Shown here one piece after another: positions 34,309 through 42,701 of a DNA stretch of 64,000 nt. The DNA is from Nitrobacteraceae bacterium AZCC 1564 (GTDB taxonomy: Bacteria > Pseudomonadota > Alphaproteobacteria > Rhizobiales > Xanthobacteraceae), in contig JBAGRR010000001.1 of assembly GCA_036924835.1 (NCBI GenBank), positions 4,107,001 to 4,171,000 on the forward strand, read 5' to 3'. The position numbers and the translations under genes are program-made. Position 1 is the stretch's first letter; each line of letters opens with the position of its first letter. Under the pieces are notes generated by a model, which searched no databases, was not told where the DNA came from, and saw only the letters and a program-made list of their open reading frames with translations.

Positions 34309-34764
34309 ATGGCTTTCACGTTAAAGATTAACGGCACACCTCATAAGGTCGATGTCGACGGCGACACCCCGCTGCTGTGGGTGCTGCGCGATGTGCTCGG
34401 TATGACCGGGACCAAGTTCGGCTGCGGCCAGGCGCTGTGCGGCGCCTGCACTGTGCATGTCGATGGCCAGCCGGTCCGCTCCTGCCAGACGCCGGTCGAT
34501 AGCGTTGGCAACAGTGCGGTCACCACGATCGAAGCGATCGGCCAGGGACCGCAGGGCGCGGCCCTGCAGAAGGCGTGGCTGGAGCTGGAGGTGGTGCAGT
34601 GCGGCTACTGCCAGTCCGGCCAGATCATGTCGGCGGCGGCGTTGCTGAAGGACACACCGAAGCCGACGGATAACGATATCGACGCCGCCATGTCGGGCAA
34701 TGTCTGCCGATGCGGCACCTATCAGCGCATCCGCGCTGCAATCAAGCACGCTGCGGGAGTTTGA
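34309..34764 (+). CDS. Isoquinoline 1-oxidoreductase-type 2Fe-2S subunit
   Basis: This 151-residue protein has both [2Fe-2S] clusters: C39, C44, C47 and C59 ([11 protein letters not shown]) and C98, C101, C133 and C135 ([21 protein letters not shown]). The CGYCQSGQ variant and the length are typical of the two-subunit IorAB-type enzymes, which lack a separate flavin subunit and pass electrons to cytochromes. It is followed directly by the large subunit. Confidence 0.9.
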   Translation: MAFTLKINGTPHKVDVDGDTPLLWVLRDVLGMTGTKFGCGQALCGACTVHVDGQPVRSCQTPVDSVGNSAVTTIEAIGQGPQGAALQKAWLELEVVQCGYCQSGQIMSAAALLKDTPKPTDNDIDAAMSGNVCRCGTYQRIRAAIKHAAGV

Positions 34765-34768
34765 GATC

Positions 34769-36976
34769 ATGGATGAGCTTATTCTGAGAGAGCAGATTGC
34801 AGACGAAACAGCGATGTCGCGGCGCGCCTTTCTTCAAGGCTCAGGTTTGCTGCTTGGTTTTGCGCTGACTGGTGTAAGCACCGAGTCTGTCTTCGCGGCA
34901 CCTGCTTCGCAGGTGATCGAAAACGAGGTTACGGCTACTTTCGCGCCGAATGGATTTATACGGATCAATCCAACCGGCGCCGTGACCCTTATCATGCCGA
35001 TGGTCGAGATGGGGCAGGGGGTTTACACGTCACTCTCGATGCTTCTCGCTGAAGAACTGGAAGTGAAGCTTGACCAAATTCAGCTTCAGCATGCGCCGCC
35101 AAATCATGCGCTTTACGTCAACTCGATCATAGGCATTCAAAACACAGGTGGTTCCGCCTCTGTCCGTGCCTTCTGGACACCGCTGCGTCAGGCAGGGGCA
35201 GTAGGTCGTAATCTGCTGATTGCGGCGGCCGCAAAGCGCTGGAATGTCGATCCGGCGACTTGCCGCGCCAAGGACGGCGCCGTGTTCGATGCGTCAGGCT
35301 CGAAGCATCTGAGCTATGGTGAACTTGCGAATGCCGCGGCGAAATTGCCTGTGCCGCCTGCGGCAAACGTCAAATTGAAAGATCCGAAGGATTTCACCCT
35401 GATCGGCACGCGTGCCAAGCGCGTGGATTCAGCAATAAAGGTCGATGGGCGCGCGCTCTACGGCATCGATACACGACTGCCGGGTATGAAGCTTGCGGCG
35501 GTTGCTATTTCGCCTGTGCTCGGTGGCAAGGCGAAAACAGTGGACGAGAAGGCCGCGCTGGCAGTGAAAGGCGTCCGGCAGGTGGTCAATATCGGTGAAG
35601 CTGTTGCCGTGGTGGCGGATCACACAGGTGCGGCGAAGAAGGGGCTCGCGGCCGCCGCCATCACGTGGGACGACGGACCGAACGGCAAGGTCAACAACGC
35701 CGATATCGTCAAGCGATTGGAGGAGGAATCCAAAAAGCCCGGCGTGGTTGCCCGTAACGTCGGTGATGTGGGGAAAGCACTTGCGGAGGCAACGCAACGG
35801 GTTGACGCCATCTATCAGGTGCCTTTCCTAGCCCATGCGGCGATGGAGCCGATGAACTGCACGGTTCATCTGCAAAAGGATCGTTGCGACATCTGGGTGG
35901 GGACACAGGCGCCTACGATCACGCAGTCTCAGGTGGCCGAACTCACCGGCCTGCAAAAGGATGCGATCAAAATTCACAATCATCTGATTGGCGGTGGCTT
36001 CGGCCGAAGACTGGAAGCCGATGGGACGATCCTCGCCGTCAAGATCGCCAAGCACGTCGACGGCCCGGTGAAGGTGATCTGGAGCCGCGAGGAAGACATC
36101 CAACACGATATGTATCGGCCGTACTATCTCGATCGGATGTCGGCTGGACTTGATGCGGCCGGCAAGCCGGTCGCCTGGACGCATCGGATCGCCGGCTCCT
36201 CAGTCATGGCTCGCTATTATCCTCCTTACGTCAAGGACGGATTGGACCCCGATGCTGTAGAAGCGGCGGCCGAGCCGCCCTATGCACTACCCAATATCCA
36301 CGTCGACTTTGTCCGGGTCGAGCCCCCTGGTGTCCGGACGTCCTGGTGGCGCGGTGTTGGACCGACTCACAATGTCTTTGTGGTCGAAAGCTTCATAGAT
36401 GAGCTCGCGCATGCCGCGAAGCAAGATCCCGTCGCTTATCGCAAAGGATTGCTTGGCCACAATCCGCGAGCGCTTGCCGTTCTGTCGCTTGCTGCAGAAA
36501 AAGCAGGGTGGGGATCACCACTTCCCGCGCGGCATGGCCGCGGGATTTCAGTACAATTCGCATATGGAAGTTACACGTCGCAGGTCGCGGAGGTCGAAGT
36601 GGCGGCCGATGGCTCTGTCAAAGTCAAGCGGATCGTCTGTGCGATTGACTGCGGCATGTACATCAATCCCGATACGATCGAAGCACAGATTCAGGGTGGA
36701 ACGCTTTTCGGGCTGACTGCGGCGCTCCATGGCTCGATCACCTTCGAGGATGGACGCGTTGAGCAGAGCAATTTCGACACGTATCTGCCGATGCGTATCG
36801 ACGAGGTACCGTTGGTGGAGACGCACTTGATTAAGAATGCAGAGGCTCCGGGGGGCGTTGGTGAAGCTCCGACAGCCATTGTCAGTGCTGCAGTGACCAA
36901 TGCGATCTTCGCCGCGACCGGCAAGCGCGTGCGCAGCCTGCCGATCGATACAAATTCGCTGAAGTCGTCGTCTTAG
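34769..36976 (+). CDS. Isoquinoline 1-oxidoreductase-type molybdenum subunit with Tat signal
   Basis: This 735-residue Mo-cofactor subunit is of the IorB type. The N-terminus carries a twin-arginine motif (SRRAFLQGSG, residues 17-26) and a hydrophobic stretch, indicating export of the folded enzyme with its small subunit. The core has PMVEMGQGVYTSLSMLLAEE, GGGFGRRLEADG and the C-terminal GGVGEAPTAIVSA, where the Glu is the catalytic base (GEAP instead of GEGG, as usual in this branch). ATG 34769 is four bases after the small-subunit stop. Members oxidise N-heterocycles or aldehydes; the annotation isoquinoline is only a family label. The AraC regulator at 37316 may control it. Confidence 0.9.
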   Translation: MDELILREQIADETAMSRRAFLQGSGLLLGFALTGVSTESVFAAPASQVIENEVTATFAPNGFIRINPTGAVTLIMPMVEMGQGVYTSLSMLLAEELEVKLDQIQLQHAPPNHALYVNSIIGIQNTGGSASVRAFWTPLRQAGAVGRNLLIAAAAKRWNVDPATCRAKDGAVFDASGSKHLSYGELANAAAKLPVPPAANVKLKDPKDFTLIGTRAKRVDSAIKVDGRALYGIDTRLPGMKLAAVAISPVLGGKAKTVDEKAALAVKGVRQVVNIGEAVAVVADHTGAAKKGLAAAAITWDDGPNGKVNNADIVKRLEEESKKPGVVARNVGDVGKALAEATQRVDAIYQVPFLAHAAMEPMNCTVHLQKDRCDIWVGTQAPTITQSQVAELTGLQKDAIKIHNHLIGGGFGRRLEADGTILAVKIAKHVDGPVKVIWSREEDIQHDMYRPYYLDRMSAGLDAAGKPVAWTHRIAGSSVMARYYPPYVKDGLDPDAVEAAAEPPYALPNIHVDFVRVEPPGVRTSWWRGVGPTHNVFVVESFIDELAHAAKQDPVAYRKGLLGHNPRALAVLSLAAEKAGWGSPLPARHGRGISVQFAYGSYTSQVAEVEVAADGSVKVKRIVCAIDCGMYINPDTIEAQIQGGTLFGLTAALHGSITFEDGRVEQSNFDTYLPMRIDEVPLVETHLIKNAEAPGGVGEAPTAIVSAAVTNAIFAATGKRVRSLPIDTNSLKSSS

Positions 36977-37315
36977 TTCTTGCCCGTCATCCCGCGCGTG
37001 TCCCGGCGCGCGGGATGACGGTCTGGGACTAAAGCCAAGAGCACAACGACTATGGGAGCGTTCGTGTTCTCCGTTCGGAAGAAGTCACCTCTCAGAAAGA
37101 GGCCGTCTTGAGGTGCAAAGTCGATCCGCTTCGAAGCTGTGATATGGGCTCCCTATTTGGTGCCGGCGAACGTCTCAAGATGTCCCTAGAATCGATGGCA
37201 AGACGCGAAGTTCAGTGGTACGAACGAGCACGGCGACGCCCTCGCTGATCCTTGGAGAACAGGCTTCGGAGCACTATCGGTGCCAGTAGCCAAGCGGTAA
37301 AGGGCCACTATATTC
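36977..37315. other. Intergenic region carrying a long palindrome
   Basis: Apart from the hairpin at 36984-37021 nothing identifiable is present. The right part should hold the promoter of the AraC-family gene. Confidence 0.4.
36984..37021 (+). terminator. Perfect 15-bp inverted repeat after the Mo-hydroxylase operon
   Basis: CCGTCATCCCGCGCG (36984-36998) and CGCGCGGGATGACGG (37007-37021) pair perfectly around an eight-base loop. There is no U-tract, so it may be a palindromic intergenic repeat or a 3'-end stabiliser rather than a classical terminator. Confidence 0.55.
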
Positions 37316-38335
37316 ATGCGGAACACTTCGAAAGCGGTTCCAGGGCAAGCTCTCGGCGAGCAGAATGTTTCGCTGCCCACGGGCTCCACCGTCAAATTGT
37401 CTGCAACAGACCTCAACAACTTGATGCAGGCGCTCGACATCGATGTCATCGGGCTAACTGAGCTTCTGGTGCCGCCCGGCCATCGAGTGGAATTGGGAAA
37501 GATTGACGCACCCGCGATCCACTACAACTTGAGTGGCGAGGGACGCATATCTATCAACGGCGGACCAAAGATGCCGTTGAGCCCTCATTTACTCATCATC
37601 GTGCCGCCGAACACTCCGTTCATGATCGAGGTTGACGGCGGAAGTGGCCCACCGAAGCTCATTTCGAGAGACTGCTGGACTCGTCAAGACGGCATCCTCC
37701 GCATCGCGGCGCCGAACGAGAAACCCGAAATCGTTCAGATATGCGGCTTTTTTAACGCATCCTTTGGTCAGTCTGTGAGGCTGTTCGGAGAACTCCGCGC
37801 ACCGGTGATCGAGCAGTTCGAGCCTGCGGACAAGATCGATCTGAAGCTTCGCGAGGCTATGGACGAACTGCTACAGCAAGAGGTCGGTGTCGGAGCCATG
37901 ACAGCGTCTCTGCTCAAGCAAGTCATTGTTTCATTGGTGCGACGATCCCTCAGGTCATCCCAGCAGTGGACCGAGCGATTCTCGATACTTACCGACAGGC
38001 AGGTCACCCGCGCTTTTGCAGATATGGTGGCTCGGCCGGGAGCTGCCCATTCAGTTCAAAGCTTGGCACACAGTGCGGGATTGAGTCGTTCAGCGTTCAT
38101 GGCGCGGTTTTCGGACATCTTTGGACGATCCCCGATGGTCATCTTGCGAGACTTGAGAATGCGCCAGGCCGCGATCGATTTGACGACAACGACGATGTCG
38201 ATCGACGTCGTTGCTCAGAATGCGGGCTACGAGAGCCGTTCAAGTTTTGTGCGAGCTTTTCGAAAAGCGTACAAACGAGATCCGAGCGACTATCGGCGGT
38301 TAGCCAAGTCGGGCGATGCCCAGGGCGGTATCTGA
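37316..38335 (+). CDS. AraC-family transcriptional regulator
   Basis: This 339-residue protein has an N-terminal sensor domain of AraC_binding-2 type (about 30-200). The C-terminal double helix-turn-helix spans about 230-330 (VQSLAHSAGLSRSAFMARFS and IDVVAQNAGYESRSSFVRAF, then RKAYKRDPSDYRR). It probably responds to a small molecule and may activate the neighbouring hydroxylase genes. ATG 37316 is used; no strong ribosome site is seen. It converges with the DUF3095 gene. Confidence 0.9.
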   Translation: MRNTSKAVPGQALGEQNVSLPTGSTVKLSATDLNNLMQALDIDVIGLTELLVPPGHRVELGKIDAPAIHYNLSGEGRISINGGPKMPLSPHLLIIVPPNTPFMIEVDGGSGPPKLISRDCWTRQDGILRIAAPNEKPEIVQICGFFNASFGQSVRLFGELRAPVIEQFEPADKIDLKLREAMDELLQQEVGVGAMTASLLKQVIVSLVRRSLRSSQQWTERFSILTDRQVTRAFADMVARPGAAHSVQSLAHSAGLSRSAFMARFSDIFGRSPMVILRDLRMRQAAIDLTTTTMSIDVVAQNAGYESRSSFVRAFRKAYKRDPSDYRRLAKSGDAQGGI

Positions 38336-38370
38336 GAACGAGGTGCCGAGGTTTACAGTGGCAGTAACTA

Positions 38371-39609
38371 CTAGGCACCGATAGCCTTGTTTATCGCACC
38401 GAGGCTGCTTGCAACATTTCGCTTCAATTTGATCGCAGCAAAGGCGTACCCCCCGGAAGCGCCATCAACGAAGTGCACGTGATTAGCTTGCGTAGGTGAT
38501 GGCACAAAGCATGTAAGATTTGCCGCCAACTGGCGATGCGTTCCAAAAAAGCATGCGCCTCGTCGCTGAGCCTCTTCCAAGCGTGCGTCTATGACGTCGG
38601 CGAGTCCAGATGAGCAGTCCACTGTCATACGTAGGCCGTCATCGAATTTTCGGAAGTCTGTATTCGCCACGAGTTCTCGTCGGAACCGAGCTTCATGAAA
38701 GCCGCCAATAGGAATTCCCAGTAGGCTGCCCACCCGCGCCAGAATGGAGCGCAAGCACTTCGCGGCCCAAGCTGCAGAGGTGATCTTTCGGCTGCCTGTC
38801 TTGATGGCATGATCAAGATGGCCGCCGGTCCAAGCAGGTAGCGGGCCTTCGGCAGGCAATGGATGTAGGCCGGGATCATCTAAACGGAGCCTCCGCAGGA
38901 GCTCCTGAATGAGCTCCACGAAAGAAGTCGGATCATCGCGCGGAACGACGATAAGAGACAGGATGACGCCGTGCTTGGTACTGATCGGCGCAAATCGGCA
39001 CGAAAGACCTGTGAGGTCGGCTGTTACTCCCATGGGTGCGCGTGGGACGAGATAGCTGCCTTGCTTGAGTTCGCGCTCGGCCCAGGCAAGCCCCCCGCCG
39101 GCAAACATCGCGTAGGTGACATTCGGAGAGGGCGCGAAGCGGGCTACCAGGACGTCCAAGTGCTGCGCGCGAATGTCCGCGATAGGAATGATCGCAATGC
39201 GCAAGGTGAGACCGAATACGTCTTCCGCCCAAGCGGCGGTTTTTGCCAACGTATCCTGGATGATGGTCGAATAGGCGCCCGGCGCGGCGAAGCTCGCGCC
39301 ATCTCCTCCGAACGTGAACGGAAACTGTAGGTCGGGTAGTGCATTGCTGACGGCAGCAAGAACCGCCGCACCGGCCGTGTTCACCTCGCGGTACCGTCCT
39401 TGTTCAATAGCTTCGGTCGAATGGCTAACGTCCGTAACGGCGATGATCCAGTCATCAGGTACAGGGCGATACCGATCCCGCCGCATCACTTCATCAAAAG
39501 CGTCGAAGGGCACAAGGGCCCGATAGAAGTTGTCGTCTTGGACCTCTTGGTCGACCGTCATTTGAAAAAGACCGACTGCGAAGGTTTGCTCTGACCCATC
39601 CACCATCAT
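38371..39609 (-). CDS. DUF3095-family protein
   Basis: This 412-residue protein resembles the uncharacterised DUF3095 family, which is frequent in Bradyrhizobium relatives and sometimes labelled adenylate-cyclase-like. Typical features are DDWIIAVTDVSHSTEAIEQG near residue 48, NALPDLQFPFTFGGDGASFA near residue 85, and a C-terminal GACFFGTHRQLAANLTCFV region. There is no signal peptide. ATG 39609 follows AAAGGCG; ATG 39606 is adjacent. The DVSHST and GGDGA motifs recall nucleotide-cyclase folds, but no activity is established that I know of. Confidence 0.7.
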   Translation of the reverse strand: MMVDGSEQTFAVGLFQMTVDQEVQDDNFYRALVPFDAFDEVMRRDRYRPVPDDWIIAVTDVSHSTEAIEQGRYREVNTAGAAVLAAVSNALPDLQFPFTFGGDGASFAAPGAYSTIIQDTLAKTAAWAEDVFGLTLRIAIIPIADIRAQHLDVLVARFAPSPNVTYAMFAGGGLAWAERELKQGSYLVPRAPMGVTADLTGLSCRFAPISTKHGVILSLIVVPRDDPTSFVELIQELLRRLRLDDPGLHPLPAEGPLPAWTGGHLDHAIKTGSRKITSAAWAAKCLRSILARVGSLLGIPIGGFHEARFRRELVANTDFRKFDDGLRMTVDCSSGLADVIDARLEEAQRRGACFFGTHRQLAANLTCFVPSPTQANHVHFVDGASGGYAFAAIKLKRNVASSLGAINKAIGA

Positions 39610-39906
39610 TTGCGCGCCTTTCGTCGTCGTCGGAGTTCTGAGTGGGGCGCGCACTGTCCATCGGCGCTATGCCACCGCGCCTATCTCACCATGCGCTTCC
39701 GCTCAATAGCTATCCCGACGGACGACTGGATACACAATTCGGGTTCGTGGTCAGCACGCCTCTGGCGGCGAACTGCGGAAGCTGTAACGCGAACCGCTGG
39801 AAGGTGAAACATGCGTTTCCACGAGGATTAACGTCTTCCCCGCCGGGATTTTTTTGCGGGGAGCGTAGGCAGTCACGCGAGATGCGCGGGTGGGGGTGCG
39901 CTCGGG

Positions 39907-40422
39907 TTAAGCTCTCCTTGTCGTCTCGAACAGGAACCATGTGCGACGTTCAGCCTCATCGATCCAGTTTTCGATCAGGCTGGCCGTGGCGACATCGCCA
40001 TACTCGTCGCAGACATTGTGGGTCTGCCGCATGCGCCGGGTGAGCGCCAGATTTCCTTCTTTCAGCTCGGCCAGCATGTCCTCGGGTGTGACGAAATCTG
40101 CATCATTGTCCGCGATATGCTTCACCCTAGCGATGTGGCCGATCGAGCGGATCGTCGTGCCGCCGATCTTTCGGGCTCTTTCTGCGATTTCGTCTGTCAT
40201 CGCGAAGATCTGCGTGGCCTGCTCATCGAGAAGGAGGTGATAGTCGCGGAAATGCGGACCTGAAATGTGCCAATGGAAGTTCTTGGTCTTGACGTATAGA
40301 GCAAACACGTCCGCCAGAAGCGCGGTAAGGGCGGCCGAAATATCCTTGGTCGCATTGGAGCCGAGATCGCTCGGCGTGTCGAGCGGCGCCTCGCGGCGCT
40401 TTATCGCGTCTTCTATACTCAT
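39907..40422 (-). CDS. dps: Dps family DNA-binding ferritin-like protein
   Basis: This 171-residue protein is of the starvation/oxidative-stress Dps family. The ferroxidase region is clear (KNFHWHISGPHFRDYHLLLD, then EQATQIFAMTDEIAERA), with the conserved His, Asp and Glu ligands shared between subunits. It stores iron and protects DNA against peroxide as a dodecamer. ATG 40422 starts the protein; it is transcribed in the same direction as the GMC oxidoreductase whose stop lies 17 bases upstream. Confidence 0.93.
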   Translation of the reverse strand: MSIEDAIKRREAPLDTPSDLGSNATKDISAALTALLADVFALYVKTKNFHWHISGPHFRDYHLLLDEQATQIFAMTDEIAERARKIGGTTIRSIGHIARVKHIADNDADFVTPEDMLAELKEGNLALTRRMRQTHNVCDEYGDVATASLIENWIDEAERRTWFLFETTRRA

Positions 40423-40439
40423 TTTGATCCCCAGAGCTC

Positions 40440-42029
40440 TTAGGTTCGCTTCAGATCCTCGACCAGCATCGCTGTGGCGTGGCGCGCGAGCGCCTGGGTC
40501 GGGGCGTTGGTATTGCCGCTGGTGATGTTCGGCATGATCGAGGCATCGATCACCCGGAGGCCTTCGACCCCGCGGACCCTGAGCCTTGCATCAACAACCG
40601 CCCGCGCATCCTTGCCCATCCGGCACGTGCCGACCGGATGCCACATTGTTTGCACGACACGCTTCACCCAGTCGGCGATCTCAGCGTCCGACTGGATGTG
40701 CGGACCGGGATCCATCTCCTCTTCGATTACTGACGCCAACGACTCCTGCGCCATAACCTTGCGGATCGCGCGCACCGATTCCACCGCGGCCTTTAAGTCT
40801 TCCTCCTCACCGATGAAGTTCGGGTTGATGAGGGGCATCGACGTCGGATCGCTGTCGGCCAGCCGCACCCAGCCACGGCTCCTGGGCTGAAGCACCACGA
40901 GTTCAAATGTGACGCCCGAGCGGTCGCCCGTCGCGCTGAGTTGTTCGTTCAAGACGACTGGAGAGTGATAACATTGGATCGTCGGGTCGGCGGAGAAGTC
41001 GGACGGATTCCAGTGGGTAACCGTTTCGATGCCGTTACCCGACGCCGGGCCATCCTTGGTCACAAGATAACGCACACCCGCCTTTAGGGTGCCGAGGCCA
41101 TGCGCGGCGGCCTGATAGCCGAGATCGCCTTTCACATAGGCGCGGACCGGTATCATCGGGTGGTCGTGGAGATTTTCGCCTACCTCCGGAGAATCGACGA
41201 TCACCGCGATGCCGTGCTGGCACAGCTGCTCGGCCGGTCCAATGCCTGAGTGCATGAGAATTTTTGGACTGTGGACGGCCCCGGCCGACAGCACAACTTC
41301 GCCGGCCATGATCATCTCATTGTCCATGAGCTCGACGCCGACAGCTCGCTTGTTCTCGACGAGAATGCGAACGACCGTCTTCCCCGTGAGCAGGGTTACG
41401 CGGCCCGAGGCGAGATGCGGACGCAGATAAGCATCGACCGCGCTGCACCGCTGGGCATTTCCAACCGTAGACTGCACAGGCGAGACGCCGATCTGGCTCT
41501 CGCCGTTATAGTCGGGATTGTAGGGGACGCCATATTCCTGGAAGGCCTTGAGACAATATTGGTTCAACTCGTTGATGCCTTTGGGCAGCTGCACCGCCAG
41601 GCCACCATTGATGCCGTGATATTCGTCGTGGAAGGTGTCGTTGTGCTCCTGCGCCATGAAGACGGGGAGCAGGTCTTTATACGACCATTTGCCGGTGTCC
41701 CCGACCGCGACCTGCCACGCGGCATAGTCGCGTGTCTGACCACGGACGTAGCACATTGCATTGATCGACGAGCCGCCGCCGAGCACCTTGGCTGAGCGAA
41801 ATGCTCGCTTGGTGCCATGCTGGGGGACCGTCTCATATTTCCACACATGCCTATCATGCGCGAGAATATTAGCGAAACCGGCAGGGATGTGGATGAACGG
41901 ATCGCGATCCATGTCACCAGCTTCAATCAGCGCGATCGACGCATCGGTGTGTTCGGCGAGATAACTTGCGACGACGCAGCCGGCTGCGCCTGCGCCAACA
42001 ATGACAATGTCGTAGGCTTCCTCGGACAT
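40440..42029 (-). CDS. GMC-family FAD-dependent alcohol/choline dehydrogenase
   Basis: This 529-residue oxidoreductase has the N-terminal FAD motif DIVIVGAGAAGCVVASYLAE, GMC signature 1 (KVLGGGSSINAMCYVRGQ), signature 2 (GAVHSPKILMHSGIGP) and the C-terminal catalytic His region WHPVGTCRMG with NTNAPTQALARHATAM. It oxidises an alcohol, passing electrons to quinone or oxygen; choline, polyethylene glycol and aliphatic alcohol dehydrogenases share this architecture. No signal peptide is seen. It is in line with dps downstream. Confidence 0.9.
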   Translation of the reverse strand: MSEEAYDIVIVGAGAAGCVVASYLAEHTDASIALIEAGDMDRDPFIHIPAGFANILAHDRHVWKYETVPQHGTKRAFRSAKVLGGGSSINAMCYVRGQTRDYAAWQVAVGDTGKWSYKDLLPVFMAQEHNDTFHDEYHGINGGLAVQLPKGINELNQYCLKAFQEYGVPYNPDYNGESQIGVSPVQSTVGNAQRCSAVDAYLRPHLASGRVTLLTGKTVVRILVENKRAVGVELMDNEMIMAGEVVLSAGAVHSPKILMHSGIGPAEQLCQHGIAVIVDSPEVGENLHDHPMIPVRAYVKGDLGYQAAAHGLGTLKAGVRYLVTKDGPASGNGIETVTHWNPSDFSADPTIQCYHSPVVLNEQLSATGDRSGVTFELVVLQPRSRGWVRLADSDPTSMPLINPNFIGEEEDLKAAVESVRAIRKVMAQESLASVIEEEMDPGPHIQSDAEIADWVKRVVQTMWHPVGTCRMGKDARAVVDARLRVRGVEGLRVIDASIMPNITSGNTNAPTQALARHATAMLVEDLKRT

Positions 42030-42467
42030 CAGTGTTTTTCTCTTTTCGCACTAATTTTTAGGGTTCAAACAGCGCCTGTAGCTGGCGCCGCGCCATCACG
42101 GCTCCATCCTGAAATCGATTGGACCATGCTTTTCGAAGATGACCTTGGAACGCTGGCGAGGGAAATCACCTCTCGCCATGGAGTCGATAGACGATCGTTA
42201 TTGCCGCCTGCCTCGTAGCGTGATGCATCGTGAAGAATGCCACGAGTCGCATCGCACCTCGAAAGTAACGTTGCTAATCTCTTTGATTGTGCGAGACGAG
42301 ACGGAGATCGGCGAAGCTCGACTTGCCTCGATAAATGGGCGAACCGCTTCGAACGCTCGGCGAAGCGAAAAAATCAGTTCGCGTGTCACACCGGCTCCTG
42401 TCGCATCGTCATGACAGGGGATCAACAGAACAAGAGGGAAATACCTGCCCGCGCGCCGTTTACATCG
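42030..42467. other. Intergenic region with a diverged direct repeat
   Basis: No gene is recognised. It contains the left copy of a ~125-bp repeat (42136-42262) whose partner lies at the far end of the RND operon. Confidence 0.4.
42136..42262 (+). repeat. Left copy of a diverged direct repeat flanking the RND operon
   Basis: The core CGAGGGAAATCACCTCTCGCCATGGAGTCGATA is shared with 47405-47450, and the similarity extends through TGTTATTG-like and GAAATGCCACGAG-like sequence. The core itself contains an inverted repeat (GGCGAG...CTCGCC). Confidence 0.65.
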
Positions 42468-42665
42468 TCAAGCAGCCTCGACCTTGTAGCCGAGCACCTC
42501 ACCGCCAAAATCCTCAATGGCCATCCGCGCGGGTTCGACCGGGTATTCGCCGCCATAGACGCCGGACTGCTCGTTCAGGATGCCGACCTTGACACCCTGT
42601 GCCGACGCTGGCGCCGCGAGCAACAGGTTGCACACGGCGGCCGCGGCGAAAAATCTCGATTTCAT
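42468..42665 (-). pseudogene. Truncated LIV-type substrate-binding protein
   Basis: This 65-codon frame has a good ribosome site (GGGGAGAAC) and a signal peptide (MKSRFFAAAAVCNLLLAAPA, then SAQG). The mature start VKVGILNEQSGVYGGEYPVE runs on to MAIEDFGGEVLGYKVEAA and a stop, where the family continues for another ~320 residues. It resembles the start of the complete protein at 20095. It lies downstream of the RND pump gene, and no permease genes are near. Confidence 0.85.
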
Positions 42666-42701
42666 TTTTATGTTCTCCCCAGCCATCGGCGTCACCGCAA
42701 C

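Noticed and set aside
39839-39863. Hairpin CCCCGC...GCGGGG with a T-run
   Set aside because: The T-run is in the loop rather than after the stem, so it is not a convincing terminator for dps or any other gene.
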